Below, piece after piece: positions 1 to 10,109 of a stretch of DNA of 20,855 nucleotides (the first letter of the stretch is position 1; every line of letters begins with the position of its first letter). The translations under genes were made by a program, and so were the position numbers. This stretch comes from Priapulus caudatus (taxonomy: Eukaryota > Priapulida > Priapulimorpha > Priapulimorphida > Priapulidae): the NCBI RefSeq assembly GCF_000485595.1, contig NW_014577105.1, forward strand, positions 120,578 through 141,432, in the 5' to 3' direction. The notes under the pieces were generated by a model. The model saw only the letters and a program-made list of their open reading frames with translations. It ran no database searches and was not told the origin of the DNA.

Positions 1-540
1 CAAGCTTCTCCTTTCTCCCTCCTCATTCTCCAGCCAGCTTCCTCCCCTCCTCTTCCCATCAGCTCTCCCCTCCCTTCTGTAGTTATATCCCTTCATACCC
101 TTCTGCCCTTCCCTCCCCTTCTCCGACCAGCTTCCTACTCCCTTCCCATGTCTACCACTCTCCCTCTCCACCATCCTCATTCCCTCCGCTTCTCAACACC
201 GGCTTCTCCCTCCTCCTTCTCACAGCTTCTGCCCCTCCTCTTCTCTATCACCTCACCTTACGCCCCTCCTCATCTCTACCAGCTTCTCTCCCTCTCCTTC
301 TCCATAGCTCTCCCTTTCTCCCCTCCTCCTCCACAGCTCGCTTCTCCCCCCTCCTTCGCCCCTTCCTTCTTCCCTCCACCAGCGTTCTCCCGCTCTCACT
401 TCTCCCCAGCTGTCCCCTCTCCTTCTCCACCAGCCTTCTTCCCTTCTCATTCTTCACTAGCGCTTCTTCTCAACTCCACCTACTAGTAGCTCCACCTCTA
501 AACTCCTCCTCCGCTGCACCGTCCCCGCTCCCTACACTGC
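1..540. repeat. CT-rich minisatellite, left block
   Basis: An almost pure polypyrimidine strand made of degenerate units around a core like CCACCAGCTTCTCCCCTCC. It is the same minisatellite family as at 4672-5272 and 11616-13872, and the reverse complement of 10531-11612. The unit is irregular, with scattered single-base changes and indels. It leads directly into segment A, as the GA block does on the other strand at 10531. It continues past the left edge of the window. Open frames through it encode only Ser/Pro/Leu or Glu/Arg/Trp repeats and are not genes. Confidence 0.9.
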
Positions 541-614
541 TCTCTGGCTACCCTGCTACGCAGAACTTGGTATTTTACACAAAACCTTCAAGTTTAGCAC
601 ACACTATCGTAACA

Positions 615-705
615 ACAAAGACGAGCTGTCATTGGTCGGGTCGGCATACCATCCTATCTCAGAGTATTTCGCACACGTCAGACTATTTCGCGCGACACCG
701 CATTA
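615..705 (+). repeat. Shared CCAAT module in segment A, arm 1
   Basis: About 90 bp beginning near ACAAAGACGAGCTGTCATTG and running through CATCCTATCTCAGA and TATTTCGCGCG. The same module follows the CT minisatellite in segment B (5395-5505, where it is tandemly doubled from 5337) and in B' (13990-14095). It recurs inverted at 10385-10475. It carries an ATTGG (reverse CCAAT) core. It is the only sequence I see shared by segments A and B, and in both it lies just beyond the minisatellite. Confidence 0.7.
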
Positions 706-721
706 CGAGTTCATGTATGCG

Positions 722-985
722 ACTCATTTGACCTGTGGTAGCGGCAGATACTTGTTCCACTAGGTGGTCGTCCCCGGCGACTCGCGAGATGTCGCTGCTT
801 CTTTGACTGCGACCGGTGGCGGTTGGCTCGTCAATCAGCTCCTGGTATATATCGCATCAGTCGCCTGTCATAGTTGGCATATGGCAAAGTGTTGGGAGCC
901 TCGACCATCTCATCGTCTCGCGAGATCGCGAAAGTAGTATGAGAAAATGGCGCGTCTCGTTGGATTATCGATTCGCAAATGTCAT
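722..985 (-). pseudogene. Broken counterpart of the candidate exon at 10110-10349
   Basis: Read on the minus strand, this matches the candidate exon in arm 2, including the TCTCGCGAGA palindrome, the AGGAGCTGATTGACGAGCC stretch and the GTATCTGCCGCTACCACAGG end. Repeated single-base insertions and losses shift the frame several times, and the donor reads CAGGTCAAAT instead of CAGGTAAAT. The pattern of indels rather than substitutions suggests low base accuracy in this arm as much as true decay. Confidence 0.5.
916..925. promoter_or_regulatory. TCTCGCGAGA palindrome, arm 1
   Basis: An exact TCTCGCGAGA palindrome, preserved in arm 2 at 10165-10174 although the surrounding bases differ. In vertebrates this motif is a known core-promoter element of CpG-rich promoters. 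Whether it works here is inference. Confidence 0.35.
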
Positions 986-2138
986 GCGAGTTGTTTCTAT
1001 TTCAAGTTTACACAACTTACACTTTACAATTATTAACAAATGCGAGCGTGGATCATTTTGGTGGTAAAAGCATGACCGGGTTCATTTATAGGCTGCTGGA
1101 ATATGAATGTGTATGCGAGGAGATATTAGCTATCTTCAAACTCATTATTAAAAAAAAGGACCAACTTTGGTGATAACGCATTGGCATTGGATATTTAATG
1201 GTTGCAGGAGATACACACAGGTTTCCTACTACAAGAAAGACGAGATACAACTACTAGAATAGTGATACGCTGTAAAGAAATATAGGCGGATTTTGTGAAC
1301 GTGTGCATTATTCGTAGCTGTGTATTAACGATGGCGCTTAAAATTAATGAGGGCACGCACTATGAAGTTACTTTGTGAGTTTTCATAGCTGTACCGCGCG
1401 TTGGCGAATTGCTTCGGCTGTGCGCACGAGCAAATAGTTCTGAAAGAAAGTTCTACTCATATTAGCCCTTGCTTATTGTAGTCAATTAGTAATGCATGTA
1501 GCACAGTTATCGTCCAAAATGTCCGTCACATGCTTGCAAGCCACGCGCGACGCTCACTATTTAGTTGGTCAATCAAAGTGCCACTGTCGAGATCCACGTC
1601 GTTAAACGGCATGTCCGTCTATATATGCATCTCGGCAGTGTTCGTTTTCCCAGCGGATTAGCTCATTAAAAGTGCGACCGCAGACGATTTGAGTTTCTGG
1701 CCGAGTGCCTATCTTTCGGCCCATTACTTGCGTACTTTGTCACTGCCTCGTTTTAGTGTACCATATTACTTAAACTACAATAAGATGACCCCTTTAGCCA
1801 CTTCTTGAATCGGCACGTGAACATATCTGCACTTAAACGTGCCCGCAAATATAAATCATAAAATTATTTTATTATTATTATTTAGTGGTGGCGGAACGCC
1901 CTTTGGTTCTTGCTGTAATAAATCTTTGTCTTAGAAGGTTTGAGGGAGATCTTTGATCTAGTCTGGTAGTAGGTAACAGCCGTGTCATTTAATTTCCTAT
2001 AGATTTAGAATGTTGTAGCGATCTGCACAGCTGAATATATTGAACTGCCTATCTAATTTACCTTTTCTAAATAGAGTTGATTGAAATCGATTAATTGGCT
2101 GACTTGCTGGTTCTTTATCTCATGAGTTAGCAAGTAAA

Positions 2139-2303
2139 TGATTTCTAACATCACGAATAACATTGTTTAGGCCTCTAGATCACCTCCACCACTGTGGCAT
2201 GATACCTCGCACTCACCACTCACACAGTCACTTTTCCATAGCATCACTGAAATAACATTGGTGTTAGCCTCTAATGCCTGTTCACCACCTGGTGCATGAT
2301 ACC
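2139..2303. repeat. Tandem pair of about 91 bp, arm 1
   Basis: Two adjacent diverged units, each containing ATAACATTG, GCCTCTA and GCATGATACC. The same pair is seen inverted and cleaner at 8860-9022, where the period is 91 bp. Confidence 0.7.
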
Positions 2304-3829
2304 TTTACCCAAAGACACGAAAGTGTTCACATCGCGAGAGTGTATACGAGCAGCGCATCTTACGCACAGAAAACACAAGCAGAATGGAGCTATATCAGCT
2401 GATTGTAATGCGAAGAATGTATTTTTAGCGCCGAATTAAGCAAGCGTTAAATACAGGACTATAAAATCGATCTAACCGAGATTTATACTTGGCAACATTT
2501 GCTCTGTACTCCAGGTACCATGCTCGCCGCTGCTATGAAATAATGGGCACAACGTAATTCTAATAGCTTGCGCCACCCCAAGCAAAACTGCATAGGCAAA
2601 ACCTACCCTGTGACTAGAAGAAGGCTAATAACAGGCTCAGAAACAACACGGAATCAGGATGGCATGTGTCAACATCTGATGTGTCGGTGGGCTACCGATG
2701 GGTTATACCCGCCATATTTCCCATACGCGTACATAATTTCAATTTTCAATATGGACTCTTGATAATTCTGCCTGCATGCGCTTCCGCCCATGCGCGTCAC
2801 ATTATCACGCATGCCGTGGACGTACCTCGGCTTGGCGCCACATGTACTAGTCGATGCGCCTGAGGGTGTCTATACGCCGTTAGATACATGTTGGCACGTG
2901 TTGGCGCGTCATGCAGATGGTAGGTACACGCCCTCGTGCTACGATCGTACGTGGGACGATCGCACGTACAGGGCATAGCAGTCACGAGTATAGGCTAAAA
3001 TCTCGTGATAACTCCATGGTGTTTTCTTTGACCCCGCGCCATTCTGCACTCTCTGTCTGCATATGTGTCTGGGTTTTGGCTTGTGCACAAGCGACTGAAT
3101 CCTGGCTACATGGTATCAGACTCTGATTACAGACAGCCTCGATATAGTTTTGCCTGACTATAGTGGTGTCTATTGCAATCATTCCTGCTCGCAACGCTGA
3201 TGTATCGACAGGGAGTGGCCCTGGATAGGTGGTGAAACGCCCAGGCTTCAGTTCCTAGTTGTTTGTTTGGATTTATATCGTATTTAGAACTTACGTAAAT
3301 GAATTAAGACGGAGTGGTTTTTAAACAGATTTAATACAAATTTCTGGCCAGAGTAAACATTTCATTCGTCAATAACCGCCCAATTCGAGAAACCTGTATG
3401 TATTGCGTGCTTTAAAATTAATGACAATTAAAACGCATAAGGGCTGTGCATTCGCATAATCGCATATTGGTTACGCGAGGCGTTGCCGTGCTTGATTACA
3501 TTAGACTTGGCCAGAGTTGCCGCACTATACAGCGTTATTGCCGAAACAGTAATTTAACAGTGGCGTGATCTGAATATGTCGATACATAGTGAATGGCTTC
3601 GTGCTTGTTTGAAAGCGGCTAAGACACGTAATTGGCGTAAGTAAGTGGTGTTAATTTAAATAATAATCGCAACGGCCAATTGCAGTAAGGATCAGCCTGA
3701 CCTTAGAAATGGAAATCATACATGGCTACGTATATACCACCGCACTCGCACACGCGTTGGCACGGCCACACACACAAATCGTTTTGATTCTTCGTTTCTC
3801 TCCTTATCTCTTTCTCCTCCCTCTTTAAC

Positions 3830-3834
3830 TCTCT

Positions 3835-3875
<41 letters not shown>

Positions 3876-4115
3876 TTGCTTCCTCTGCTCTCTCTCTCTC
3901 GTTCTCGTCTCTCTCTCTCTCTCTATCTGCCGCTCTCTCTCTCTCTCTCGTCTCTCTCTTCTCGTGTTCTCACTCTCTCTCTCTCTCTCTTCCTCTTCCC
4001 CCTCTCTCTTCGCAAACACTCTCAGGCTCGCCTCATCTCTCCTCTCTCTCGCTCTTGCTCTTCTCTCTCTCTCTCATCTCGCTCTCTCTCTCTCTCTCTC
4101 TGTCTGTCTGTCTGT
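3830..4115. repeat. (CT)n microsatellite tract
   Basis: About 285 bp of CT dinucleotides with interruptions (CTCGT, CTTTGCTTCC, TGTCTGTCTGTC). It ends arm 1 and corresponds to the purer (GA)n at 7367-7425 that starts arm 2. The tract is far longer and more irregular than its partner. The Ser/Leu and Arg/Glu frames in it are low-complexity artefacts. Confidence 0.95.
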
Positions 4116-4671
4116 TTCTCCTGTCTGCTGGGCCTTTATAATGAGGCACGCATAGGGCCATGCTAACAGGAATATACTGTAGTCAAAAGAGCAACACGTA
4201 GCGTGTGTGTAATGGCTAATTATCATCATATTATAATCATACTAGATATATATATATATATACCCTTACAGACAAAAAGAACCGATATATATATATATAA
4301 TATGAGGCCCCGCGTCCCGTTATTCCTGCTCATTAACAGCGGCCAGGGTCGCATCACCATCACAGCTAGTGTGACGCTGTCGGGTCTAATAGCGTCTCCC
4401 TACCTCCTCATTAACCACCGCTAACTGTTATCTAAAGAAGCACCGAGCTCTGAAACTTCGCAGGTATTTGTGGTTCACCACGCGTGATCACAGCGCGCCG
4501 CCATCTGTACAATCGGTCGAATGCGTCGGAATCGTATCGTGCGCTAGCTTGATTGTAGGTGTTTTTACGCGTGTGTAGTGTGCTGTGTTGTTGCGCTGGT
4601 CCTGTCTGTGGTGTGTGTGGCTGTGTCTGCGTGCGCGTGCGTGCGTTGCGTGGTGGTCGTGCGATTCGTGC
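4116..4671. other. Single-copy spacer without a gene
   Basis: This stretch has no second copy in the window. It holds two (AT)n runs (4244-4262 and 4283-4300). From about 4560 to 4655 it holds a GT/GC alternating purine-pyrimidine stretch next to the CT minisatellite. The short open frame at 4203-4424 has no recognisable content. It forms the start of the loop between the two arms of the inverted repeat. Confidence 0.6.
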
Positions 4672-5272
4672 CTCCACCAGCTTCTCCCCTCTTCCTCCAC
4701 CAGCTCCATTCTCTCCCTCCTTCTCCCCTTTCTCCTTCTCCACCAGCTTCTCCCCTCTTCCTCCACCAGCTCCATTCTCTCCCTCCTTCTCCCCTTTCTC
4801 CTTCTCCACCAGCTTCTCCCCTCTTCCTCCACCAGCTCCATTCTCTCCCTCCTTCTCCCCTTTCTCCTTCTCCACCAGCTTCTCCCCCTCCTCTTTCTCC
4901 GCCAGCCTCTCCCCCTCCTCCATCACCTTCTCCCTTCTCCCCTTTCCCTTCTCTACCAGCTTTCCCCCCTCCTCCTCCTCCTCCCTTTGCCTCTACTCCT
5001 CCTCCATGACCTTCATTCGATTTCCATCACCTTCTCCGCTCCTCCTCCTCCCCCACTTCCCTTTCTCCTCCTCCTCCTCCCCTCCTCCTCCTCCCCCTAC
5101 TCCATCACCTTATCCCCTCCTCCTCCTCCCCCTACTCCATCACCTTCTCCTCTCCTCCTCCTCTTCCTACTCCCCTCCTCGTCCTCCTCCTCCTCCTACT
5201 CTATCACCTTCTCCCCTCCTCCTCCTCCTCCTCCATCACCTTCTCCCCTCCTCCTCCTCCTCCTCCTCCTGC
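4672..5272. repeat. CT minisatellite with three exact 66-bp higher-order units
   Basis: A 600-bp polypyrimidine strand. From 4681 to 4878 a 66-bp unit occurs three times without any visible difference (starts at 4681, 4747 and 4813). It then breaks down into 24-27-bp units and finally into CTC/CCT-rich repeats with interspersed CCATCACCTTCTCC. Because 66 is divisible by three, all frames stay open and give spurious 140-250-residue proteins. The block ends at TTTTTGTATTGAGCTGG, as the block at 11616-13872 does. Confidence 0.95.
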
Positions 5273-5336
5273 CTTTTTGTATTGAGCTGGTGTCTTAGCT
5301 GAAGTGGAAATCGCCATATTTGAGCATATATGCGAA

Positions 5337-5505
5337 GTGCGCATGCGCATGCGCATCCTATATCATTTATTTCGCAGGTCAGAAATTTCGCACACAAAGA
5401 CGAGCTGTGATTGGTCGGGTCGAGACGCATGCAAAGTGCGCATGCGCATATGCATCCTATCTCAGATATTTCGCAAGTCAGAAATTTCGCGCTACAGCGG
5501 GCGTG
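5337..5505 (+). promoter_or_regulatory. Tandem module with NRF1-like palindromes and a reverse CCAAT box
   Basis: Two tandem copies of a roughly 100-bp module. Each has a TGCGCATGCGCA-type alternating palindrome (5338-5357 and about 5437-5449), then CATCCTAT and a TTTCGCA..GTCAGAAATTTCGC block; ATTGG lies between them (5410-5414). TGCGCATGCGCA matches the animal NRF1 consensus, and ATTGG is a reverse CCAAT box. The two together are typical of TATA-less animal promoters. The module points toward the transposon gene, but its distance (about 1.7 kb) and its repetition leave function open. It may simply be a repeat unit. Confidence 0.35.
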
Positions 5506-6016
5506 GAGGCATACATAACATCGCCACTTATGTTATATGTTATTAGTATTTGCGCAAGAAAGTGTTAATTTAGCGATGCAAATATTTGACAAAAGTACAT
5601 GGCCCCGGGTTCCAGCTATTCGCGTGCTGAAAAGGGTGATAACGTACGTAGTAGCTGACGTTACAAGCGACTCAAGGTATCGATTGCTTTCAACAGATAT
5701 GCTCTCGCTAGACGCTCGTCAAATATTGAACCTTTGTGTGCCGCCCAAAATTAAACTGCTTCTTGAGTCATGTAGTATGAATTGCCGGTTTAAACAATGT
5801 ATACGGTCGGTTGTGCTTGCTACAATCTGACTATTTTTCCAATTAACAGAACTCCACTCGAAATTCCTAATGCTCAACAGCAACATGCTTGCTAACGTCG
5901 TGGGTACAACGCGCCTTACATTGCTATGTGAACGCAATTACACACTGACGACATGCATTAGTTTGCAAGGGGATGAGGTGCGGGGTGCCCATTATCCGTT
6001 ACATTTATTGAGTCAT

Positions 6017-6038
6017 CTATAAGACAGAAGCAGTATAA
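6017..6038 (+). repeat. Single left-flank unit of the 22-bp repeat
   Basis: One unit beginning CTATAAGACAGAAGC lies 6 bp before the transposon terminus. It is in the same orientation as the 4.7-copy array beyond the right end at 19518-19621. With the following TTATAA it forms the left half of the interrupted array. Confidence 0.8.
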
Positions 6039-6044
6039 TTATAA

Positions 6045-6590
6045 TAGTCCAGGAGCAAATTTCTGTACAACCTCAGGGAATTGGTTCAACAGTCACTACA
6101 TCTAAGGTTTTACTTGACAGGATGGTCGAATAGACCCCCTGGAACACCCCCAGGTAGTATGTAGTCTCAAATTGTGGTATCAGTTTTGTGCTAGAAGCCA
6201 TTTTATAGACAAGGGTGGGTGACGCGACACCGTTAAAAAATGTGGGTTATCAATAACATAACAACTCATATCTTTGCTAATAATCAACCAATTTTAATGA
6301 TTTTGGTACCAATGGGTCCGTCTTAGAAATTGCTACCAGAAAAAAATGTTAACCTATTTAAGAGGTCACTTAAGAGGTCACTAGAGGTCACTACAGGTCA
6401 AAAGGTTATGTGACGGGCATTTTTCCTTACACTGCAGTAACGATTGCCAAATATAAATAAAATGTTGCTACATGAGTTTGCTTATGTTTATTTTACCCTA
6501 GGGTGACCATATAAGGAGTCCAGTAAATATAAACTATTCATCTTGAACGGCTATCCCATGGCAGCAAATGGAATAGTGAATGAAATCCGT
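6045..6590 (+). repeat. Left terminal inverted repeat, copy 1
   Basis: About 545 bp that match the reverse complement of 18969-19520, including GTTCAACAGTCACTACATC, GTGCTAGAAGCCATTTTA, GACGCGACACCGTTAAAAAA and ATATAAGGAGTCCAGTAAA. A stretch at 6064-6085 differs between the two ends. This copy matches the right-hand repeat more closely than copy 2's own left repeat does. Confidence 0.85.
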
Positions 6591-6778
6591 GACATTATGA
6601 CCATTCAAATTTCTCTGTAGGGGTAACTTGGGGTAACAAACTGCTAAATATCTTTGCCAATATTCTACCAAATTTAAAAGTTTTGATAGCAATAGATCCT
6701 TATTGAAATTTGCTAGCATAATGTATTAACACAACTATAATGTTAACCGCCTTAGAAAGTCACTACAGGTCAAAGCGG
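6245..6778. repeat. Internal subterminal duplication within the transposon end
   Basis: Two diverged related blocks, 6245-6405 and 6622-6778, are offset by about 375 bp. Both contain TATCTTTGC, a CCAA-rich run, a GATAGCAATAG/GGTACCAATGG segment, GAAATT(T)GCTA, TGTTAACC and finally ACTACAGGTCAAA. The second block lies just inside the inverted repeat. An ancestral terminal segment appears to have been duplicated inward. Confidence 0.6.
6363..6400 (+). promoter_or_regulatory. Four AGGTCA half-sites in the left inverted repeat
   Basis: AGGTCA occurs at 6363-6368, 6375-6380, 6385-6390 and 6395-6400. The spacers are 6, 4 and 4 bp, giving two DR4 arrangements. The array recurs at 14975-15013 in copy 2 (one half-site carries an extra G) and on the opposite strand at 19153-19186. 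AGGTCA DR4 is the classical site for several RXR heterodimers. Use by a host receptor, or as a transposase-binding iteron, is inference. Confidence 0.45.
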
Positions 6779-7077
6779 AAAAACATAAAAAAGGTAAAAC
6801 ATACAAAATGAGTGAATGTTCCAACATGAGCCACTGACTGGGATGGATAGCACATGTTGCTATAACCATGTGCTATAACCACTACTCGAAATATACCACC
6901 ACTCTATATGAATAGATTATCACATAATTTGGCATGGATATCAGTTTTAGGTGCGAGTTCAGAGTGCAATAACACGAACGAGTGAGCACATAAAACCATG
7001 TGATGATATATTTATTTCACTCTGGGTGCTATAAATGCGATTTTTGTAGCACTGTTATAGCTGATTGTGTGTGATAT

Positions 7078-7362
7078 CCTGCACGGGCGTTGGTCCGACT
7101 CTGTCCAACAAAGCTGTTTGAGGTGGAACTCACACCAATGTCTGCAGATCAGCAGACTGTACCTAGCTGGAGTGGATTCAATGCCATGGTCCATTCATGT
7201 ATACCAACCCTCACCAGTGTTGGTTACTGCCCAATGATAGATGGATCCCCAACAGAATCCAGTACAGTGTACACTGTCATGAAGAATGTGGAGGCCATGA
7301 TGGCGAGCCTTGGCCAGGAAGACAGCGTCATAACGTTCGACCTCGCCATCTATGTCAAAGCC

Positions 7363-7366
<4 letters not shown>
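7078..7366 (+). pseudogene. Transposon gene fragment, copy 1 (start of conserved core only)
   Basis: One open frame encodes a segment that includes CPTKLFEVELTPM, QQTVPSWSGFNAMV, GYCPMIDGSPTESSTVYTVM and SVITFDLAIYVKAK. This is a conserved block of the same large protein as in copy 2; the family usually continues with EIQ. Here the frame runs into TGA, created where GCCAAA meets (GA)n. No ATG start is visible, and TGA lies just upstream at 7072-7074, so the fragment would need an upstream exon or is the remnant of one. The clean reading here, against the frameshifted reading of the same segment at 15719-16005, shows that the indels of copy 2 are secondary. Confidence 0.75.

Positions 7367-7425
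<59 letters not shown>
7367..7425. repeat. (GA)n microsatellite at the B/A junction
   Basis: About 58 bp of uninterrupted GA repeats join truncated transposon copy 1 to segment A in inverse orientation. It corresponds to the (CT)n tract ending arm 1. Its position exactly at a break in two different repeats makes it a likely recombination or mis-assembly point. Confidence 0.95.
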
Positions 7426-7427
<2 letters not shown>

Positions 7428-8859
7428 AAAGAGGGAGGGAGAAAGAGGTAAAGAGAGAACGAAAAATACAAACGATTGTGTGTGTGGGCCCGTGCACGCG
7501 TGTGCGAGTGCGGTGTATATACGTAGCCATGTATGATTTCCATTTCTAAGTCAGGCTGTCTTATGCAATTGGCTCGTGCGATTTATTAATTTAAATTAAA
7601 CAATTACTTACGCAATTACGTGTTTAGCCGGCTTCAAACAAGCGAAGCATTCATATGTATCGACATTATTCACACGCCACTTTAATATACTGTTATCGCG
7701 CATAACGTGTATAGTGGGGCAACTCGGCCAAGTCTAATGTAATCCAAGCACGCAAGCCTCGCGTAACCAATATGGCGATATGCCGAATGCACAGCCTTAC
7801 GTTAATTTCATTAATTTTAATGCGAATATACAGTTTGCTCGAATTGGGGTTATTGACTGAATGAAATTTTAACGTCTGCCGAAATTTTATAATCTGTTTA
7901 AAAACATCTCCGTGTTAATTTTTAAGTAAAAGTTTAAATACGATATAAAATCAACAATAACTAGGCTGAGCCTGCGTTTCACCACCTATGCAGGCCACTC
8001 CTGTCATACACAGCTTGAGCTCAGGAATGATTGCAATAGACACACTAATAGTCAGGCAAGGAAGCTAATGAGGCTGTCTGTAATCAGGTCTGAGGTACCA
8101 TGTAGCAGATTCATGTCGCTTGTGCACAAGCCAAACCCAGACACATATGCAGACAGAGAGTCAGAATGGCGGTGTCAAAGGAAAATACCCGATGAGTTAT
8201 CCACGAGATTTACCTATACTCGTACTGCTATGCTCTGTACGTGCGATCGTCCACACGTACACCTACACCATCTGCATGTACGCGCCAACACGTGCAACAT
8301 GTATCTAACGCGTTAATACACCTATGCGCATACTAGTACATGTGCGCGCAAGCGAGTACGTCCACGCATGCGTGTATGTGCGCGCATGGGCGAGCGCATG
8401 CAGGGAGAATGTATCAAGAGTCCATAATTGAAAATTGAATGTATGTACGCGTATGGGAAAATATGGCGGGTATAACCCATCGGATAGCCCACCGACCTCA
8501 TGTTGACACAGCCATCCTGATTCCGTGTCTGTTTCTGAGCCTGAGTTTAGCTTCTTTAGTCACAGGGTAGGTTTTGCCTATGCAGATTTGCTTTGGGTAG
8601 GGCAGCATAACTTACTTGTGCCCTTATTCATAGCAGGCGGAGCTGGTGAGCTGACAGAGCAAATGTTGCCAGTATAAATTCATCGGTTAGATCGATTTGT
8701 ATAGTCTGTATTTTAAAGCTTGCTTAATTCGCGCTAAAAAACATTCTTCGCATTAAATCACTGATAGTTAGCTCCATTCTGCTGTGTTTTCTGATGCGTA
8801 AGATGCGCTGCTTCGTATACACTTCGCGATGTGAATACTTTCCGTGCTGTTTGGGTAAG

Positions 8860-9022
8860 TATCATGCCACCAGTGGTGACAGGCGATTAGAGGCTAAACC
8901 AATGTTATTCGTGATGTTTGAAAGTGACTGGTGAGTGGTGAGTGGCGAGGTATCATGCCACCAGTGGTGGCAGGTGATTAGAGGCTAAACCAATGTTATT
9001 CGTGATGTTAGAAAGTTCATTT
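8860..9022. repeat. 91-bp tandem pair, arm 2
   Basis: Two near-identical units begin at TATCATGCCACCAGTGGTG (8860 and 8951). They share GATTAGAGGCTAAACCAATG and TTATTCGTGATGTT and are separated by a GTGAGTGGTGAGTGGCGAGG spacer. Confidence 0.85.
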
Positions 9023-9258
9023 ACTTCTAACTCATAGATAAAGAAACCAGAAAGTCAGCCAATAAATCACCAATCAATCTATTTGAGAAAAGGTAAATTA
9101 GATAGCAGTTCAAATATTCAGCTGTGCAGTCGTACAACATTCTAAATCTATAGAGAAATTAAATGACACGGCTGTCTACTACCAGACTAGATAAAGATCT
9201 CCCTCAAACTTCTAAGACAAGAGATTTATTAAAGCAAAACAAGGGCGTTCCGCCACCA

Positions 9259-9350
9259 TAAATAATAATAATAATATTTATTGATTTATATTGCGCACGT
9301 TACATGCAGATATGTTCACGTGCGCATTACAAAAGTGGCCATAAAGGGGT
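9259..9350 (+). repeat. AAT-tract followed by a SINE-like tail module
   Basis: An (AAT)n-like tract leads into ATTTATATTGCGCACGTTAC and CAGATATGTTCACGTGCGC, then ATTACAAAAGTGGCC. This resembles dispersed short-repeat tails that I have seen in marine invertebrate genomes. The assignment is tentative because no pol III boxes are visible. The inverse copy is at about 1790-1885. Confidence 0.3.
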
Positions 9351-10109
9351 CATCTTATTGGTAGTTTAAGTAATTGGTAGGCTAAAACAGGCAGTGACAA
9401 AGTACGCAAGTAATGGCCGAAAGTAGCGCACTTGGCCAGAAACTCAAATCGTCTGCGGTCGCACTTTTAATGACTATCCCTGGGGAAAACAAAACACTGC
9501 CGAGATGCAATTTAACGACATGCCGTTTAACGACGTGCTCTCGACACGTGGCACTTTGATTGACAACTAAATAGTGAGCGTGCGTGGTTGCAAGCATGTG
9601 ACGCATTTGTGACGATAACTGTGCTACATGCATTACTAATTTGACTACATAACAAGGCTAAATGAGTAGACTTTCTTTCAGAACTATTTGCTCGTGCGCA
9701 CAGCGAACAATTCGCCAACGCGCGTACAGCTATGAAAACTAAAAGTAACTTCACTAGTGCGGCTCATTAATTTTAGCCCATCGTAATACACAGAACAATA
9801 ATGACACGTTCCAAAATCCGCTATATTTCTTTACAGCGTACACTATTCTAGTATTGTATCTCGTCTTTCTGTAGTAGGAAACCTGTTGTATCTCTGCAAC
9901 ATTAAATACCAATGCCAATGCGTTTATCACCAAGTTGTGTCCGTTATTTTGTTAATAATGATTGAAATAGTAATCTCCTCGCATGACACATTCATATTCC
10001 AGCAGCCTTATAGAAACCCGGGTCAATGCCTTTACCACAAAATGATCACCTCCATTTTGTTAATAATTGTAAAGTGTAATTTGTAAATTGTAAATAGAAA
10101 CCAACTCGC

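Larger units (their letters stand above)
541..3829 (+). repeat. Segment A, arm 1 of a giant inverted repeat
   Basis: This 3.3-kb stretch is the reverse complement of 7426-10530. Matching landmarks are the GACGAGCTGTCATTGGTCGG block (about 615 against about 10465), the TCTCGCGAGA palindrome (916 against 10165), the TTATTATTATT stretch (1866 against 9260), the TATACCCGCCATATTT block (about 2704 against about 8465) and GGAAATCATACATGGCTACG (3711 against about 7540). Arm 1 differs from arm 2 mainly by many one-base insertions and deletions, which destroy the frames still open in arm 2. I see no intact gene in it. The short frames at 816-1067, 979-1173 and 2568-3194 are not supported by conservation between arms. 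Confidence 0.9.
5273..6044 (+). repeat. Segment B flank, first (clean) copy
   Basis: This is a direct duplicate of 13873-14657, lying between the CT minisatellite and the left end of the transposon. It carries the doubled CCAAT/NRF1-like module near its start. It ends in one unit of a 22-bp repeat (6017-6038) plus TTATAA just before the transposon terminus. The open frame at 5537-5830 (97 codons) runs through it but is broken in the second copy and resembles nothing I know. I see no other gene. Confidence 0.85.
6045..7366 (+). mobile_element. DNA transposon copy 1, truncated on the right
   Basis: The left terminus reads TAGTCCAGGAGCA, the inverse of TGCTCCTGGACTA at 19508-19520. The left terminal inverted repeat spans about 6045-6590 and pairs with 18969-19520 on the other strand at high identity. 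The body continues to a gene fragment and stops abruptly at GCCAAA (7366), where (GA)n begins. In copy 2 the sequence continues as GCCAAAAGAAATAC, so about 3.5 kb of the element is missing here. The flank of this copy is the same as the flank of copy 2. Both therefore derive from a single insertion event that was later duplicated, or that was assembled twice. Confidence 0.8.

Noticed and set aside
4559-5302. Several 140-250-codon Ser/Pro/Leu frames
   Set aside because: All frames are open because the 66-bp repeat is a multiple of three and pyrimidine-only codons lack stops.
5537-5830. 97-codon frame in the segment B flank
   Set aside because: The composition is not implausible, but the frame is broken in the second copy, starts from a non-distinct context and matches no family I know.
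6006-6044. 22-bp unit considered as part of the terminal inverted repeat
   Set aside because: It has the same orientation on both sides of the element, whereas an inverted repeat would be opposite.
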